The notes beneath the pieces are model-generated. The model was not told the DNA's origin, made no database searches, and was given only the letters and a program-made list of their open reading frames with translations. From NCBI GenBank assembly GCA_018671635.1, contig JABHHG010000079.1, positions 1-18,278 on the forward strand: a stretch of DNA of 18,278 bases. The letters are read 5' to 3'. Both the position numbers and the translations under genes were made by a program. This stretch comes from Fidelibacterota bacterium (GTDB taxonomy: Bacteria > Fidelibacterota > Marinisomatia > SCGC-AAA003-L08 > D37C17). The number at the start of each line of letters is the position of its first letter. The stretch's first letter is position 1. Positions 6,358-14,422 of this stretch are shown here, piece by piece.

Positions 6358-7285
6358 GCAATCTGTAAGTATTGTGATACCTGTATATAATGAGGATGAA
6401 TCAATTTCAGCTCTTTATTCTGAAGTTAAGAATTCGTTAGAGAGTTTTCCATCCCATGAGATTATTTTTATTAATGATGGCAGTTTTGATAATTCTCTTT
6501 ATAAAATAACCACAATAGTTGAGCAAGATTCAGCAGTTACATTGATTGACTTATATAGTAATTTTGGCAAAGCTGATGCCTTGAATGAAGGTTTTAAGGT
6601 AGCCACTGGTGATATCATAATTACGATGGATGCAGATTTACAGGATGATCCTGCTGAAATTTCAAATTTAGTAAGTAAAATCAATGAAGGTTGGGATGTG
6701 GTTTCGGGGTGGAAAGTAGATCGACAAGATCCAATCAGCAAAAGATGGCCGTCAAAACTTTTTAATGCAGTCATGAGATTTGTGACCAAAGTAAAAATTC
6801 ATGATTTTAATTGTGGGCTGAAAGCATATCGTCAAAAAGTGGTTAAAGCTATAGATCTCTATGGTGGAATGCATCGCTATACGCCTGCACTTGCCGCCCA
6901 AAAAGGATTTTCAGTAACTGAAATTCCGGTTAATCACCGTTCACGTAAATTTGGGGTTACTAAATACGGTGGTTCTCGAATATTTCACGGCTTCTATGAT
7001 TTACTAACGGTTATGTTTTTAGGTAAATATCTAACTCGTCCTCTTCATTTTTTTGGGAGTATTGGATTAGTATTACTTTCAGCAGGATTTGCTATCAATG
7101 TGTATCTTACCGTAGGATGGTTTAATGGTATTTGGATTGGCAATCGCCCCATATTTTTTCTGGGTATATTGTTGTTGATTGTGGGAATCCAATTTTTCTC
7201 AATGGGTCTTATTGGTGAGTTGATAACTAAAACTGCACACCGAAATGAGAGTATTGTTCTCAGAAAGTACAAGAAAGAACAATAA
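6350..7285 (+). CDS. Family 2 glycosyltransferase, DPM1/ArnC-like polyprenyl-phosphate glycosyltransferase
   Basis: The 311-residue product has an N-terminal GT-A domain: SIVIPVYNEDESI (7-19), FINDGS (40-45) and the metal-binding DADLQDDP (94-101). The acceptor-side block HDFNCGLKAYR (151-161) and HRSRKFGVTKYG (196-207) follow. Two membrane helices (about 233-255 and 267-291) end the protein. This domain order is that of enzymes that transfer a sugar from a nucleotide donor to undecaprenyl or dolichyl phosphate on the cytoplasmic face of the membrane, making a lipid-linked sugar for later use outside. The exact sugar cannot be told. It overlaps the TPR gene by eight bases and its stop shares a base with the next start (TAATG), so translation of the cluster is coupled. 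Confidence 0.9.
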   Translation: MIKQSVSIVIPVYNEDESISALYSEVKNSLESFPSHEIIFINDGSFDNSLYKITTIVEQDSAVTLIDLYSNFGKADALNEGFKVATGDIIITMDADLQDDPAEISNLVSKINEGWDVVSGWKVDRQDPISKRWPSKLFNAVMRFVTKVKIHDFNCGLKAYRQKVVKAIDLYGGMHRYTPALAAQKGFSVTEIPVNHRSRKFGVTKYGGSRIFHGFYDLLTVMFLGKYLTRPLHFFGSIGLVLLSAGFAINVYLTVGWFNGIWIGNRPIFFLGILLLIVGIQFFSMGLIGELITKTAHRNESIVLRKYKKEQ

Positions 7286-8415
7286 TGAAAATTGCATTGG
7301 TCAGTGTTGCCCCACCGTACAGAGGGGGAATTTCTACTCATTCGGCCATATTGTCTCAACATCTTTCAGAATCCCATTCTGTGCAGGTGTTTAATTTTAA
7401 TCGTCAATATCCAGATTTTTTATTTCCAGGGAAGACTCAATTTTTTGATAATGATGAATTTTCATCATTTGAAAGTAACCGTACCATCGATTCTATTGGA
7501 CCCGGTTCATGGAAATCCACCGCTCGACAAATTATTGAATATGCTCCCGATTTAGTTATCTACCGTTTTTGGAATCCTTTTTTTGGACTTTCCATGGGAA
7601 GTATTGCAAAGTCAATCAGCAAAATATCTCCTGAAATAAAACAGATAGCACTTTGTGATAATATCATTCCTCATGAATCCAGTTTTATTGATAAATGGCT
7701 CACCATGCGACTTTTTAATCAACTTGATGGATTTCTGGTACAATCAGATGGTGTTCGAAATGAACTGAAGAATCTGATACCCAATGCTTTAGTTGAGAAA
7801 CGTTTTCATCCTATTTATGATAATTATGGTCCAAATATCAAAAGGGCAGATGCTCGACAAAAGCATGGTATTACTGCCACACATCTTATTTTGTATTTTG
7901 GAATAGTTCGAGACTATAAAGGTCTGGATGTGTTGATTAAGGCGACCAAGTTGTTAAAAGAAAAGATGGATGACTTCCATGTACTTGCAGTTGGAGAGTC
8001 TTATGGAAATACTGAAAAATATGATTCACTTATTAATGAATTAGAAATTGGAGATGTCTTTAGTTGGGAGAATAGATTTATTCCTGATTCAGAAGTCTTC
8101 TCTTATTTTTCTGCTTCAGATGTGATGGCGTTGCCTTATCATTCTGCTTCTCAAAGTGGAATTGTTCAAATTGCATATAACTATAATATTCCTGTAGTGG
8201 TAACGGATGTAGGTGGCTTGCCCGAGTATGTAGAAAAGGGAGTTTCTGGGGAAATTGTGGCGGTGAATAATCCTGATGAATTAGCAACTTGCTTAGCAAA
8301 TGGATTACTAAATGGCAATTTTGTAAAAATGTCCAAGAATATAGATGATGTGAAATCTAAATTCACATGGAAAAACTTCATCGATGGGATTGAGTCCCTC
8401 TATTCACGAATATGA
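7285..8415 (+). CDS. Family 4 (GT-B) glycosyltransferase
   Basis: The 376-residue product starts with VSVAPPYRGGISTHS (6-20), the glycine-rich donor/acceptor loop of GT4 enzymes. Its second Rossmann domain runs LILYFGIVRDYKGLDVLIKA (201-220) through VLAVGESYG (233-241) to DVMALPYHSASQSGIVQIAYNYNIPVVVT and GGLPEYVEKGVSG (279-322). The usual EX7E motif is not intact: the first glutamate is replaced in SASQSG (287-292), whereas the second lies where Gln/Ile are seen. The GGLPE segment that contacts the nucleotide is kept. It presumably adds a sugar to a lipid-linked or surface glycan; donor and acceptor are unknown. The start codon shares bases with the preceding stop (TAATG) and the end overlaps the following gene as ATGA. 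Confidence 0.9.
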   Translation: MKIALVSVAPPYRGGISTHSAILSQHLSESHSVQVFNFNRQYPDFLFPGKTQFFDNDEFSSFESNRTIDSIGPGSWKSTARQIIEYAPDLVIYRFWNPFFGLSMGSIAKSISKISPEIKQIALCDNIIPHESSFIDKWLTMRLFNQLDGFLVQSDGVRNELKNLIPNALVEKRFHPIYDNYGPNIKRADARQKHGITATHLILYFGIVRDYKGLDVLIKATKLLKEKMDDFHVLAVGESYGNTEKYDSLINELEIGDVFSWENRFIPDSEVFSYFSASDVMALPYHSASQSGIVQIAYNYNIPVVVTDVGGLPEYVEKGVSGEIVAVNNPDELATCLANGLLNGNFVKMSKNIDDVKSKFTWKNFIDGIESLYSRI

Positions 8416-9248
8416 ATTCACATATAAAATTACTCATCTTGAATTGGAATGGCTCTGAACTTACGAATCAATGTTTAGCCTCTGTTGAAAAACTCAGTTA
8501 TAATAATTATTCTACCATGGTTATTGACAATGGTTCATCAGATGATACTATCGCTAAAATCCATAAAAATTACCCTTCTGTAGAAGTATTGGCATTAGAT
8601 AAAAATTATGGATTTAGTCCGGCATACAATTTAGCATTCGAACATTTACAATCCTCTCAATCAGATTATTACCTTATTATAAATAATGATACCACGGTTG
8701 AACCTAACTTATTAGAGAAGCTGATGGAGGGCGTGGCTAAATTTGGAGCTGAACATTTATATTGCCCAATAATTCACTATGTTGATAACCCAAATAAAAT
8801 TTGGTATGCCGGTGGGAATGTAGATTTAAAAGTGGGTCAATTGACGCATGTAGGAATCCGTCAAGAAAATAAGGGTCAATACTCAGAATTGTCTAAAACA
8901 GGGTATGTAACGGGTTGTTGTATTTTTATCTCTCCTGAAACTATTCATAAATTAAATGGATTTGATGAGGGTTTTAACATGTATGCTGAAGATGTAGATT
9001 TATGCCTGCGCGGTAAAGCGATGGGGATAGATTCAATTTTCGTTCCCGATGCAAAAATTTATCATAAAGTATCAGCGTCTGTTGGCGGTGAGTTTAGTTT
9101 TATTAAATTGAAACGTAAATTGAAGTCCGTTAAGCATCTCATGTCTAAGCATTGTTCTCCTGCACAAGTATGGGTGGGTTTTTCCCTCTACCTTCTTAGA
9201 AATTCATTCCTGGGAATATTTCACTCCATTAGCTCTCTGAAGAAATAA
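8412..9248 (+). CDS. Family 2 glycosyltransferase, rhamnosyltransferase (WbbL)-like
   Basis: The 278-residue cytoplasmic enzyme has a GT-A fold: KLLILNWNG (6-14), VIDNGSSDDT (37-46) and the metal-binding NNDTT (91-95). The late GFDEGFNMYAEDVDLCLR block (183-200) is characteristic of the rhamnosyl/galactofuranosyl GT2 subgroup and includes the acidic catalytic-base region. There are no strong membrane helices, although the C-terminal 30 residues are moderately hydrophobic and may attach to the membrane. The donor (dTDP-rhamnose or similar) is a guess from family resemblance. It ends the TPR-glycosyltransferase operon; its stop lies 20 bases inside the end of the opposing pyruvyl transferase gene, and I see no terminator hairpin between them. 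Confidence 0.88.
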   Translation: MNSHIKLLILNWNGSELTNQCLASVEKLSYNNYSTMVIDNGSSDDTIAKIHKNYPSVEVLALDKNYGFSPAYNLAFEHLQSSQSDYYLIINNDTTVEPNLLEKLMEGVAKFGAEHLYCPIIHYVDNPNKIWYAGGNVDLKVGQLTHVGIRQENKGQYSELSKTGYVTGCCIFISPETIHKLNGFDEGFNMYAEDVDLCLRGKAMGIDSIFVPDAKIYHKVSASVGGEFSFIKLKRKLKSVKHLMSKHCSPAQVWVGFSLYLLRNSFLGIFHSISSLKK

Positions 9249-10413
9249 TTTGACAAACTTTACCTACATTTTGCTCGATATGAGAAATTAACGTATCTCT
9301 ATTTACCTTTAAAGTTTCTACATCCATTTCGGTGGACTTCTCATAAAATTCATGGATTTGAGAATAATCCGGACATGCCTCCACCGCTGAAATATCCCAT
9401 TGCTTTATATAACTGATCAGTTTAGGAACATTTTTGTTTAATGGAAAGTGGGGCACTGCGTAGGACATTGCCGTAATATTACCATGCAGGCTCGTTCCGG
9501 TAAAAACTTTTGAATGAGCGATTAAACTAACACTATCTATTAAATGGATATCTCGCAAAATGAAAACTTTTTCTGAGGATAGCCTTTCATAAATTTGTTC
9601 AAGTATTTTATCATCTTCATGGCCACTGACTATTCCCAATGGAAGGAGTGCGATGGGAACGCCCTCTAATATTAATTTTGAGAGTGAATCTATTATTGTA
9701 GATAATTCTCCGTGAGTATATTGTTGAGCCATTTGAAAACAAAAGTAGGCCCCCTCATTCTTTAAAATGAATGCTTTAGTATTCTTACTTGTAGATTCGA
9801 GTAATTCATCTTTTGGATAAAATTTTGAAACCGCATTGGCAATATCAGGTGTGAGTTGATTATCAATTCCCCATGTTGATTTTAAAATATGGTTCGCGTT
9901 TTTATCTCGAACACTAATCAAATCAGCTTCCACTAAGGTCGTTTTTATTAATTGGTCAGAAGATTTTATTGAAACTCCCCCCACGCCATAATATAGAATA
10001 TGAGTAGATTTACAAATGGACTCCTTTTCAATCAAGAAAGGGAATTTAAATTGGCCATCCATAATTTTCATACAAATGGAGTTTACCCATGATCGAGGGA
10101 AAATCAACCGGGAAACTCGAATGAAACGATTTCCAAACCAACCCATGAAATAGCTGGTTATAGATGTCCAATCTACATTGACTACTTCTCCACCAGAAAC
10201 TATAATACTACTATTTGTAGGTATTTCTCCAAGATTTAGCCGCTTGCATTTGAACCCACCCATTGAGGTTAAGTCTGCATTCCTTATACTGCAATATTCT
10301 ATATTTGTAATTCCATTTTCTTCTAGATATTTACCTAAAATAATTGGAATAAGAATATCACCATAATTGTATCGGTCAAATGCGCCGTAGAGGATTATTT
10401 TCTGTTCTGACAT
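9229..10413 (-). CDS. Polysaccharide pyruvyl transferase family protein (CsaB/WcaK-like)
   Basis: The 394-residue product has the PS_pyruv_trans layout: an N-terminal YNYGDILI (15-22), then VSGGE (72-76), YYGVGG (141-146), SVRDKNA (167-173), TPDIANA (188-194) and LPLGIVSGHEDDKILE (257-272). HLIDSVSLIAHSKVFTGTSLHG (290-311) provides the conserved serine-histidine loop. Members transfer a pyruvate ketal from phosphoenolpyruvate to a sugar of a surface polysaccharide, which adds negative charge. Length is normal. It is the only minus-strand gene in the glycan block, reading toward the glycosyltransferases with a 20-base tail overlap and away from the YfhO-like gene. No clear Shine-Dalgarno precedes the ATG. 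The sugar substrate is not known, and not every family member has been shown to be a pyruvyl transferase. Confidence 0.85.
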   Translation of the reverse strand: MSEQKIILYGAFDRYNYGDILIPIILGKYLEENGITNIEYCSIRNADLTSMGGFKCKRLNLGEIPTNSSIIVSGGEVVNVDWTSITSYFMGWFGNRFIRVSRLIFPRSWVNSICMKIMDGQFKFPFLIEKESICKSTHILYYGVGGVSIKSSDQLIKTTLVEADLISVRDKNANHILKSTWGIDNQLTPDIANAVSKFYPKDELLESTSKNTKAFILKNEGAYFCFQMAQQYTHGELSTIIDSLSKLILEGVPIALLPLGIVSGHEDDKILEQIYERLSSEKVFILRDIHLIDSVSLIAHSKVFTGTSLHGNITAMSYAVPHFPLNKNVPKLISYIKQWDISAVEACPDYSQIHEFYEKSTEMDVETLKVNRDTLISHIEQNVGKVCQIISSES

Positions 10414-10438
10414 CCGTTAAATTTAGGGAATAAGACAT

Positions 10439-10483
10439 AATCTATTTTTATTAAAACCTAAACAAGTGGAATCTATTTTTATT
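10439..10483. repeat. Two identical 14-bp direct repeats in the divergent intergenic region
   Basis: AATCTATTTTTATT occurs at 10439-10452 and again, base for base, at 10470-10483. The start-to-start distance is 31 bases, about three turns of the helix, with a 17-base gap. It lies in the 140-base region between the divergent pyruvyl transferase and YfhO-like genes. The spacing would put two protein monomers or dimers on the same face of the DNA. A regulatory site is inferred; low-complexity T-rich chance similarity is the alternative. Confidence 0.6.
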
Positions 10484-10553
10484 CTTGGGATGGAAAAGCC
10501 GTATTTTTACCTCCAAATTAAACTAAAAATTGTGAAGAAAAGACAAATTATTC

Positions 10554-12869
10554 ATGAATAAGAATATTCAAAAATGGGTTATCATACTAGCCCCCCTTGT
10601 TTTAATATGTGGAATACTATTCAATAAGGTGCTATTTGAGGACTATCAATTTCAAGGTGGAGACTCACTCTCACCTAAAGCGGTACGTATGGGAATCGAG
10701 AATGCCACCCATGAATTTGCTGAATATCCATTGTGGATGCCTTGGCTATTTAGTGGGATGCCATCTGTTCATTCATTTCAAAATATATCAGAATATTATC
10801 TGCCTCATTTACTAATGAAGGGATTAATGGCGTTTGGGCTTTCTCAATTTTGGGAGTTCATTTTCCATTTTATCTTTGCCGCATTGGGAATGATTGTCTT
10901 GCTTCAATATTTGAAGGTTGAGGATTCAGTCGCTTTTTTTGGTGGAATTACCTATATGATGATGCCCTATTTGGTCACCATGATAGTGCATGGCCATGGA
11001 AGTCAAATGATGACTACCGCATTTATCCCGTGGGTAATGTGGGCAATTATTCGATTAAAAGGTTTTCCAAATTGGTCGAATATGGGAATTTTGGCATTAT
11101 TGATGGGGCTACAATTACAACGGGCACATGTTCAAATTGCATATTATACATGGATGTTGGTTGGTCTCTATTTGGTAATGGAAATAATATTCAATTATGT
11201 GAATAAAAAAGCTGAGTTTACTCGTGTGATTATGTGGTCTATTCCAGCATTCGTATTGGCAATTTCCATGTCAATGTGGATTTACCTTCCCGCCACGTCG
11301 TACACTCCATTTTCAATACGTGGAGCTGGCGGCGGGGGCGGAACCGGTCTTGAATATGCCACACAATGGTCATTCAGCATGGGAGAAATGCTTACCTTTT
11401 TAAATCCATCTTATTATGGGTTTGGTGGCGCCACCTATTGGGGAAATATGCCATTCACCGATTATCCCAATTATATGGGAATCTTAGTGCTATTATTCGC
11501 TATTTATGGGATATTTACATATAAAGATCGTTTTAGAATATTCCTAATTACCGCATCAGTCTTTGCATTATTATTGTCGTTTGGACACCACTTTAAACAC
11601 TTTTATCAATTCTTTTACGATTTTTTCCCTTATTTTAATAAGTTTAGAGTCCCCGTCATGATATTGGTATTACTTCAATTTAATGTTGTGGTAATGGCGG
11701 CTTTAGGATTGAATGACTTAATAAAGAAAATTAAAAATGGTGATTCTGATTTGAAACGGTTCTTTATATTGGGGGGAGTATTATTTTTCCTCCTCGTATT
11801 ACTAAATGGTTTATTTGATTCAATTGCAGAATTTGGGAAACGTTCAAATCCACTATTAAACACCATGAGAGCCGACTTAATGTCAGCAGATACGCTTAGA
11901 GTTGGCATTTTACTTTTACTGGGAATGGGTAGTATTTATGCAATCTCTCGAAAATGGCTCAGTGAATTTACTGGAATTGGAATTATCACCCTCCTTGCAA
12001 TAATTGATGTGGGCATTGTAGATAAAATGATTATTGAACCTGCACCTGAATCATATCGAACATCCACATTGAAAAAAGAGGAGTTCATGCATGCCTATTT
12101 GAAGGAAGATAGTATTATTCGATTTTTACAGTCCGACACTTCAAAATTTCGAATTCTACCTTTAGGCGCATTGGAGCGTGAGAATAGATGGTCAGCATTT
12201 CAAATTGAATCGGTAAGTGGCTATCACCCTGCTAAAATGGGTAATTATAATGAGTTGATGACAAAAATGGGGTGGAATTATCCAGGGATTCTACAGATGT
12301 TAAATGTTAAATATCTCATTTCTCAAGAAAAACTGGAGCATCGATTATTTAGGTTAGTTCATGAAGGGTCATTGTATGTACCCGACCAATATGTAAATGC
12401 ATTTGTATATCAGTTTAATGGATTCACTAATCGATTCTTTTTTGCAAAAAATGTATCAACCCTACATGAAGATGTAATATTTACTCAAATGAAGACACCT
12501 GGATTTTCCCCCTTGGAGAATTCATTTACCGCTGAAAAGTTACCCCAATTTAATTATGATGTTTCAGCTAGTGTTGAATTGGTGGCGTGGTCGCCAAATA
12601 GCATAAAAATGAAGACAATTTCACCATCCATTCAATTCTTGGTAATGAGTGAAATATACTATCCAAATGGGTGGGAGATTACTGGACATCCTGAAATGGA
12701 AATTTTTGAAGTTAATAATGCATTGAGGGGGATCATAATCCCTGAAGGTGAGTTTGAGTTTGAAATGGTTTTTGTGCCTACAGATTTAAAATATGGAACA
12801 ATTTTTACATGGGCTAGTTTACTACTCATCTTGGGATTGATAGCAATGCCCATCATAAAGAAAAAATGA
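10554..12869 (+). CDS. YfhO-like large multi-spanning membrane protein (GT-C type)
   Basis: The 771-residue product opens with a membrane helix (about 8-27), then an extracytoplasmic loop with GGDS and the WMPWLFSGMP segment (about 60-70). A long run of hydrophobic helices reaches about residue 500. A roughly 240-residue hydrophilic, beta-rich domain and a final helix (about 745-767) end the protein. This architecture matches the YfhO family (PF09586-like). In Gram-positive bacteria YfhO-type proteins have been linked to glycosylation of teichoic or lipoteichoic acids with polyprenyl-linked sugars. Here it would be a candidate user of the lipid-linked sugar made by the ArnC-like enzyme, which is inference. 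A glycine run (about 257-265) lies in a loop. Only a weak GAAGA-type ribosome site is present. The end overlaps the kinase gene as ATGA. Confidence 0.8.
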   Translation: MNKNIQKWVIILAPLVLICGILFNKVLFEDYQFQGGDSLSPKAVRMGIENATHEFAEYPLWMPWLFSGMPSVHSFQNISEYYLPHLLMKGLMAFGLSQFWEFIFHFIFAALGMIVLLQYLKVEDSVAFFGGITYMMMPYLVTMIVHGHGSQMMTTAFIPWVMWAIIRLKGFPNWSNMGILALLMGLQLQRAHVQIAYYTWMLVGLYLVMEIIFNYVNKKAEFTRVIMWSIPAFVLAISMSMWIYLPATSYTPFSIRGAGGGGGTGLEYATQWSFSMGEMLTFLNPSYYGFGGATYWGNMPFTDYPNYMGILVLLFAIYGIFTYKDRFRIFLITASVFALLLSFGHHFKHFYQFFYDFFPYFNKFRVPVMILVLLQFNVVVMAALGLNDLIKKIKNGDSDLKRFFILGGVLFFLLVLLNGLFDSIAEFGKRSNPLLNTMRADLMSADTLRVGILLLLGMGSIYAISRKWLSEFTGIGIITLLAIIDVGIVDKMIIEPAPESYRTSTLKKEEFMHAYLKEDSIIRFLQSDTSKFRILPLGALERENRWSAFQIESVSGYHPAKMGNYNELMTKMGWNYPGILQMLNVKYLISQEKLEHRLFRLVHEGSLYVPDQYVNAFVYQFNGFTNRFFFAKNVSTLHEDVIFTQMKTPGFSPLENSFTAEKLPQFNYDVSASVELVAWSPNSIKMKTISPSIQFLVMSEIYYPNGWEITGHPEMEIFEVNNALRGIIIPEGEFEFEMVFVPTDLKYGTIFTWASLLLILGLIAMPIIKKK

Positions 12870-14032
12870 GACAACATCAACATTCATCAAATATTAAGGT
12901 AGGCCTTTTTGCGCTGGCTCTGATTTTTAGTAGCTTAATCTTTTGGATAAACCGCCAAATGGTTACGCAGTTGAGAGTAGATGCACAAAAGCAAGTTGAA
13001 TATCTGGCGCAAGCGTACACAAAAGCTATCAATTCTACGGATGAGCATGAGTTGCAATTTGTGCTGGATGTAGTGCTTCCCTCTTTGAATTTCCCCATTG
13101 TGATTACCACCAATAAAGAAATCTATGCCACCATCAATTTGGAAATTTCCTATGATGAAGGTTCGCCAGAATACAATGAAGCGGTGTGGGTCATTGTCCA
13201 TCGAATGGATGATGAATTTGCACCATTGCAAATAATTTGGGAAGACATTGAAGTGGGGGATATCCATTTTGGAGATCCGGATATTGTGGGTAGAATGCGA
13301 TGGCTCCCCGTCATGGAATTATGTTTAGCATTATTATTTATCCTCCTCTCATTGTGGGGGATGCGACTCATTCGAAAGAGTGAAAAGAATTCAATTTATG
13401 TTGGAATGGCCCGCGAAACCGCACATCAATTGGGTACGCCAATTTCATCACTAATGGGTTGGTTCAGACTTTTGCAAGAGAATCCAAAAAATCGAGATGA
13501 AATAATGGATTCTATTGATGATGACATCCATCGATTGACGGCCATTTCGGATAGATTTGCCAAGATTGGGTCAAATCCCAAAAAAGATGATATTGATATC
13601 TGTAAATTGATTGAGAATATTTCGCTCTATATTTCTCATCGAATTTCTGATCGCTCAAAAATTAATATCAATACCAAAATTCCGGATTCAAAATGGATAT
13701 TCGGTGATGAAACTTTATTATCCTGGGCATTTGAAAATTTAATTAAAAATTCGGTGGATGCAATCGAGCGTGGTGAGGGAGATATCGTAATAGAATTAAC
13801 CTCCATTTCGAATAATGAAATTCAAATTGATATTATTGATTCGGGGAAGGGAATCCCCAGGAAAGATAGGTCCAATGTATTTAAGCCTGGATTCAGTTCA
13901 AAAAAACGAGGCTGGGGATTAGGCTTGAGTCTGACCAAGCGAATAATTGAAGAATTACATCATGGAAAAATATTTGTATTAAAATCACAACCAGGTGAAA
14001 CGGTGATTCGTGCAATATTAAACTTGAAATAA
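12866..14032 (+). CDS. Membrane sensor histidine kinase (orphan)
   Basis: The 388-residue product has a membrane helix at about 11-28, a roughly 115-residue extracytoplasmic domain without recognisable fold (about 30-145) and a second helix (about 147-168). A HisKA dimerisation/phosphoacceptor segment follows, with ARETAHQLGTP (182-192, His187), and then a HATPase_c domain. The ATPase boxes are complete: NLIKNSVDAI (291-300, N box), DSGKGIPRKD (325-334, G1) and GWGLGLSLTKRI (349-360, G2). It should phosphorylate a response regulator, but none is encoded in this window. Its start overlaps the stop of the YfhO-like gene (ATGA), suggesting that the two are made together. Length and spacing look normal, with no sign of decay. 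Confidence 0.93.
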   Translation: MRQHQHSSNIKVGLFALALIFSSLIFWINRQMVTQLRVDAQKQVEYLAQAYTKAINSTDEHELQFVLDVVLPSLNFPIVITTNKEIYATINLEISYDEGSPEYNEAVWVIVHRMDDEFAPLQIIWEDIEVGDIHFGDPDIVGRMRWLPVMELCLALLFILLSLWGMRLIRKSEKNSIYVGMARETAHQLGTPISSLMGWFRLLQENPKNRDEIMDSIDDDIHRLTAISDRFAKIGSNPKKDDIDICKLIENISLYISHRISDRSKININTKIPDSKWIFGDETLLSWAFENLIKNSVDAIERGEGDIVIELTSISNNEIQIDIIDSGKGIPRKDRSNVFKPGFSSKKRGWGLGLSLTKRIIEELHHGKIFVLKSQPGETVIRAILNLK

Positions 14033-14049
14033 CTCTTTTATAAATGTTA

Positions 14050-14078
14050 TTGATACGACTAAATTTCGCGTCTATTTA
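14050..14078 (+). promoter_or_regulatory. Possible sigma-70-type promoter of rpmB
   Basis: TTGATA (14050-14055) matches the -35 consensus at five of six bases. After a 17-base spacer comes TATTTA (14073-14078), a weaker -10 match (three of six). The pair lies 21-49 bases before the rpmB ATG, so the 5' leader would be very short. Tentative. Confidence 0.3.
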
Positions 14079-14098
14079 AGTGTTAAGGAATTAGGATT

Positions 14099-14290
14099 AT
14101 GGCTAAAGTTTGTGATATTTGTGGTAAGGGTCCAGCAACGGGTAATAATGTGAGTCATGCTCACAATAAATCACGTCGTCGTTGGTTACCCAATTTGCAG
14201 AACATTCGTGCATTAATTAATGGTGTTGCGAAGCGAGTTAAAGTTTGTACAACTTGTATTCGTTCTGGTAAAATTCAAAAAGCCGCTTAA
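14099..14290 (+). CDS. rpmB: Large-subunit ribosomal protein bL28
   Basis: The 63-residue product has the bL28 pattern: MAKVCDICGKGP at the start, SHAHNKSRRRWLPNLQ in the middle (19-34) and a basic C-terminus. Two CxxC pairs (Cys5/Cys8 and Cys50/Cys53) form the zinc-ribbon site found in the C+ type of this protein; in many bacteria the cysteines are lost when zinc is scarce, so this is the zinc-dependent form. It lies in the large ribosomal subunit, near the exit-site side. AAGGA at 14085-14089 is nine bases before the ATG. The usual partner rpmG (bL33) is not adjacent: the gene stands alone between the kinase and a strong terminator. Confidence 0.96.
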   Translation: MAKVCDICGKGPATGNNVSHAHNKSRRRWLPNLQNIRALINGVAKRVKVCTTCIRSGKIQKAA

Positions 14291-14306
14291 TAAATATTAA
14301 ATCTAT

Positions 14307-14339
14307 AAAAAAAGCCCCCTCATTGAGGGGGCTTTTTTT
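14307..14339. terminator. Bidirectional intrinsic terminator between rpmB and ftsZ
   Basis: A7GCCCCCTC (14307-14321) pairs perfectly with GAGGGGGCT7 (14325-14339) around an ATT loop. A-tract on one side and T-tract on the other mean that it can end transcripts from both strands. It serves rpmB on the plus strand and the murB-ftsQ-ftsA-ftsZ cluster, whose last stop is at 14423, on the minus strand. Confidence 0.95.
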
Positions 14340-14422
14340 ATTAACAAAAGAAAGTTATAGGGGAGACCCTTTGTACACCATTATTGAAGCGATGTAATGG
14401 TCACGCCTATATGATACTATGT

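Noticed and set aside
12935..13267. 110-codon minus-strand open frame opposite the histidine kinase
   Set aside because: Antisense shadow of the sensor domain with no start signal and no recognisable motif.
14382..14406. ACCATTA/TAATGGT inverted repeat downstream of ftsZ
   Set aside because: Seven-base stem with an 11-base loop and no T-run; the strong bidirectional terminator beyond it explains termination.
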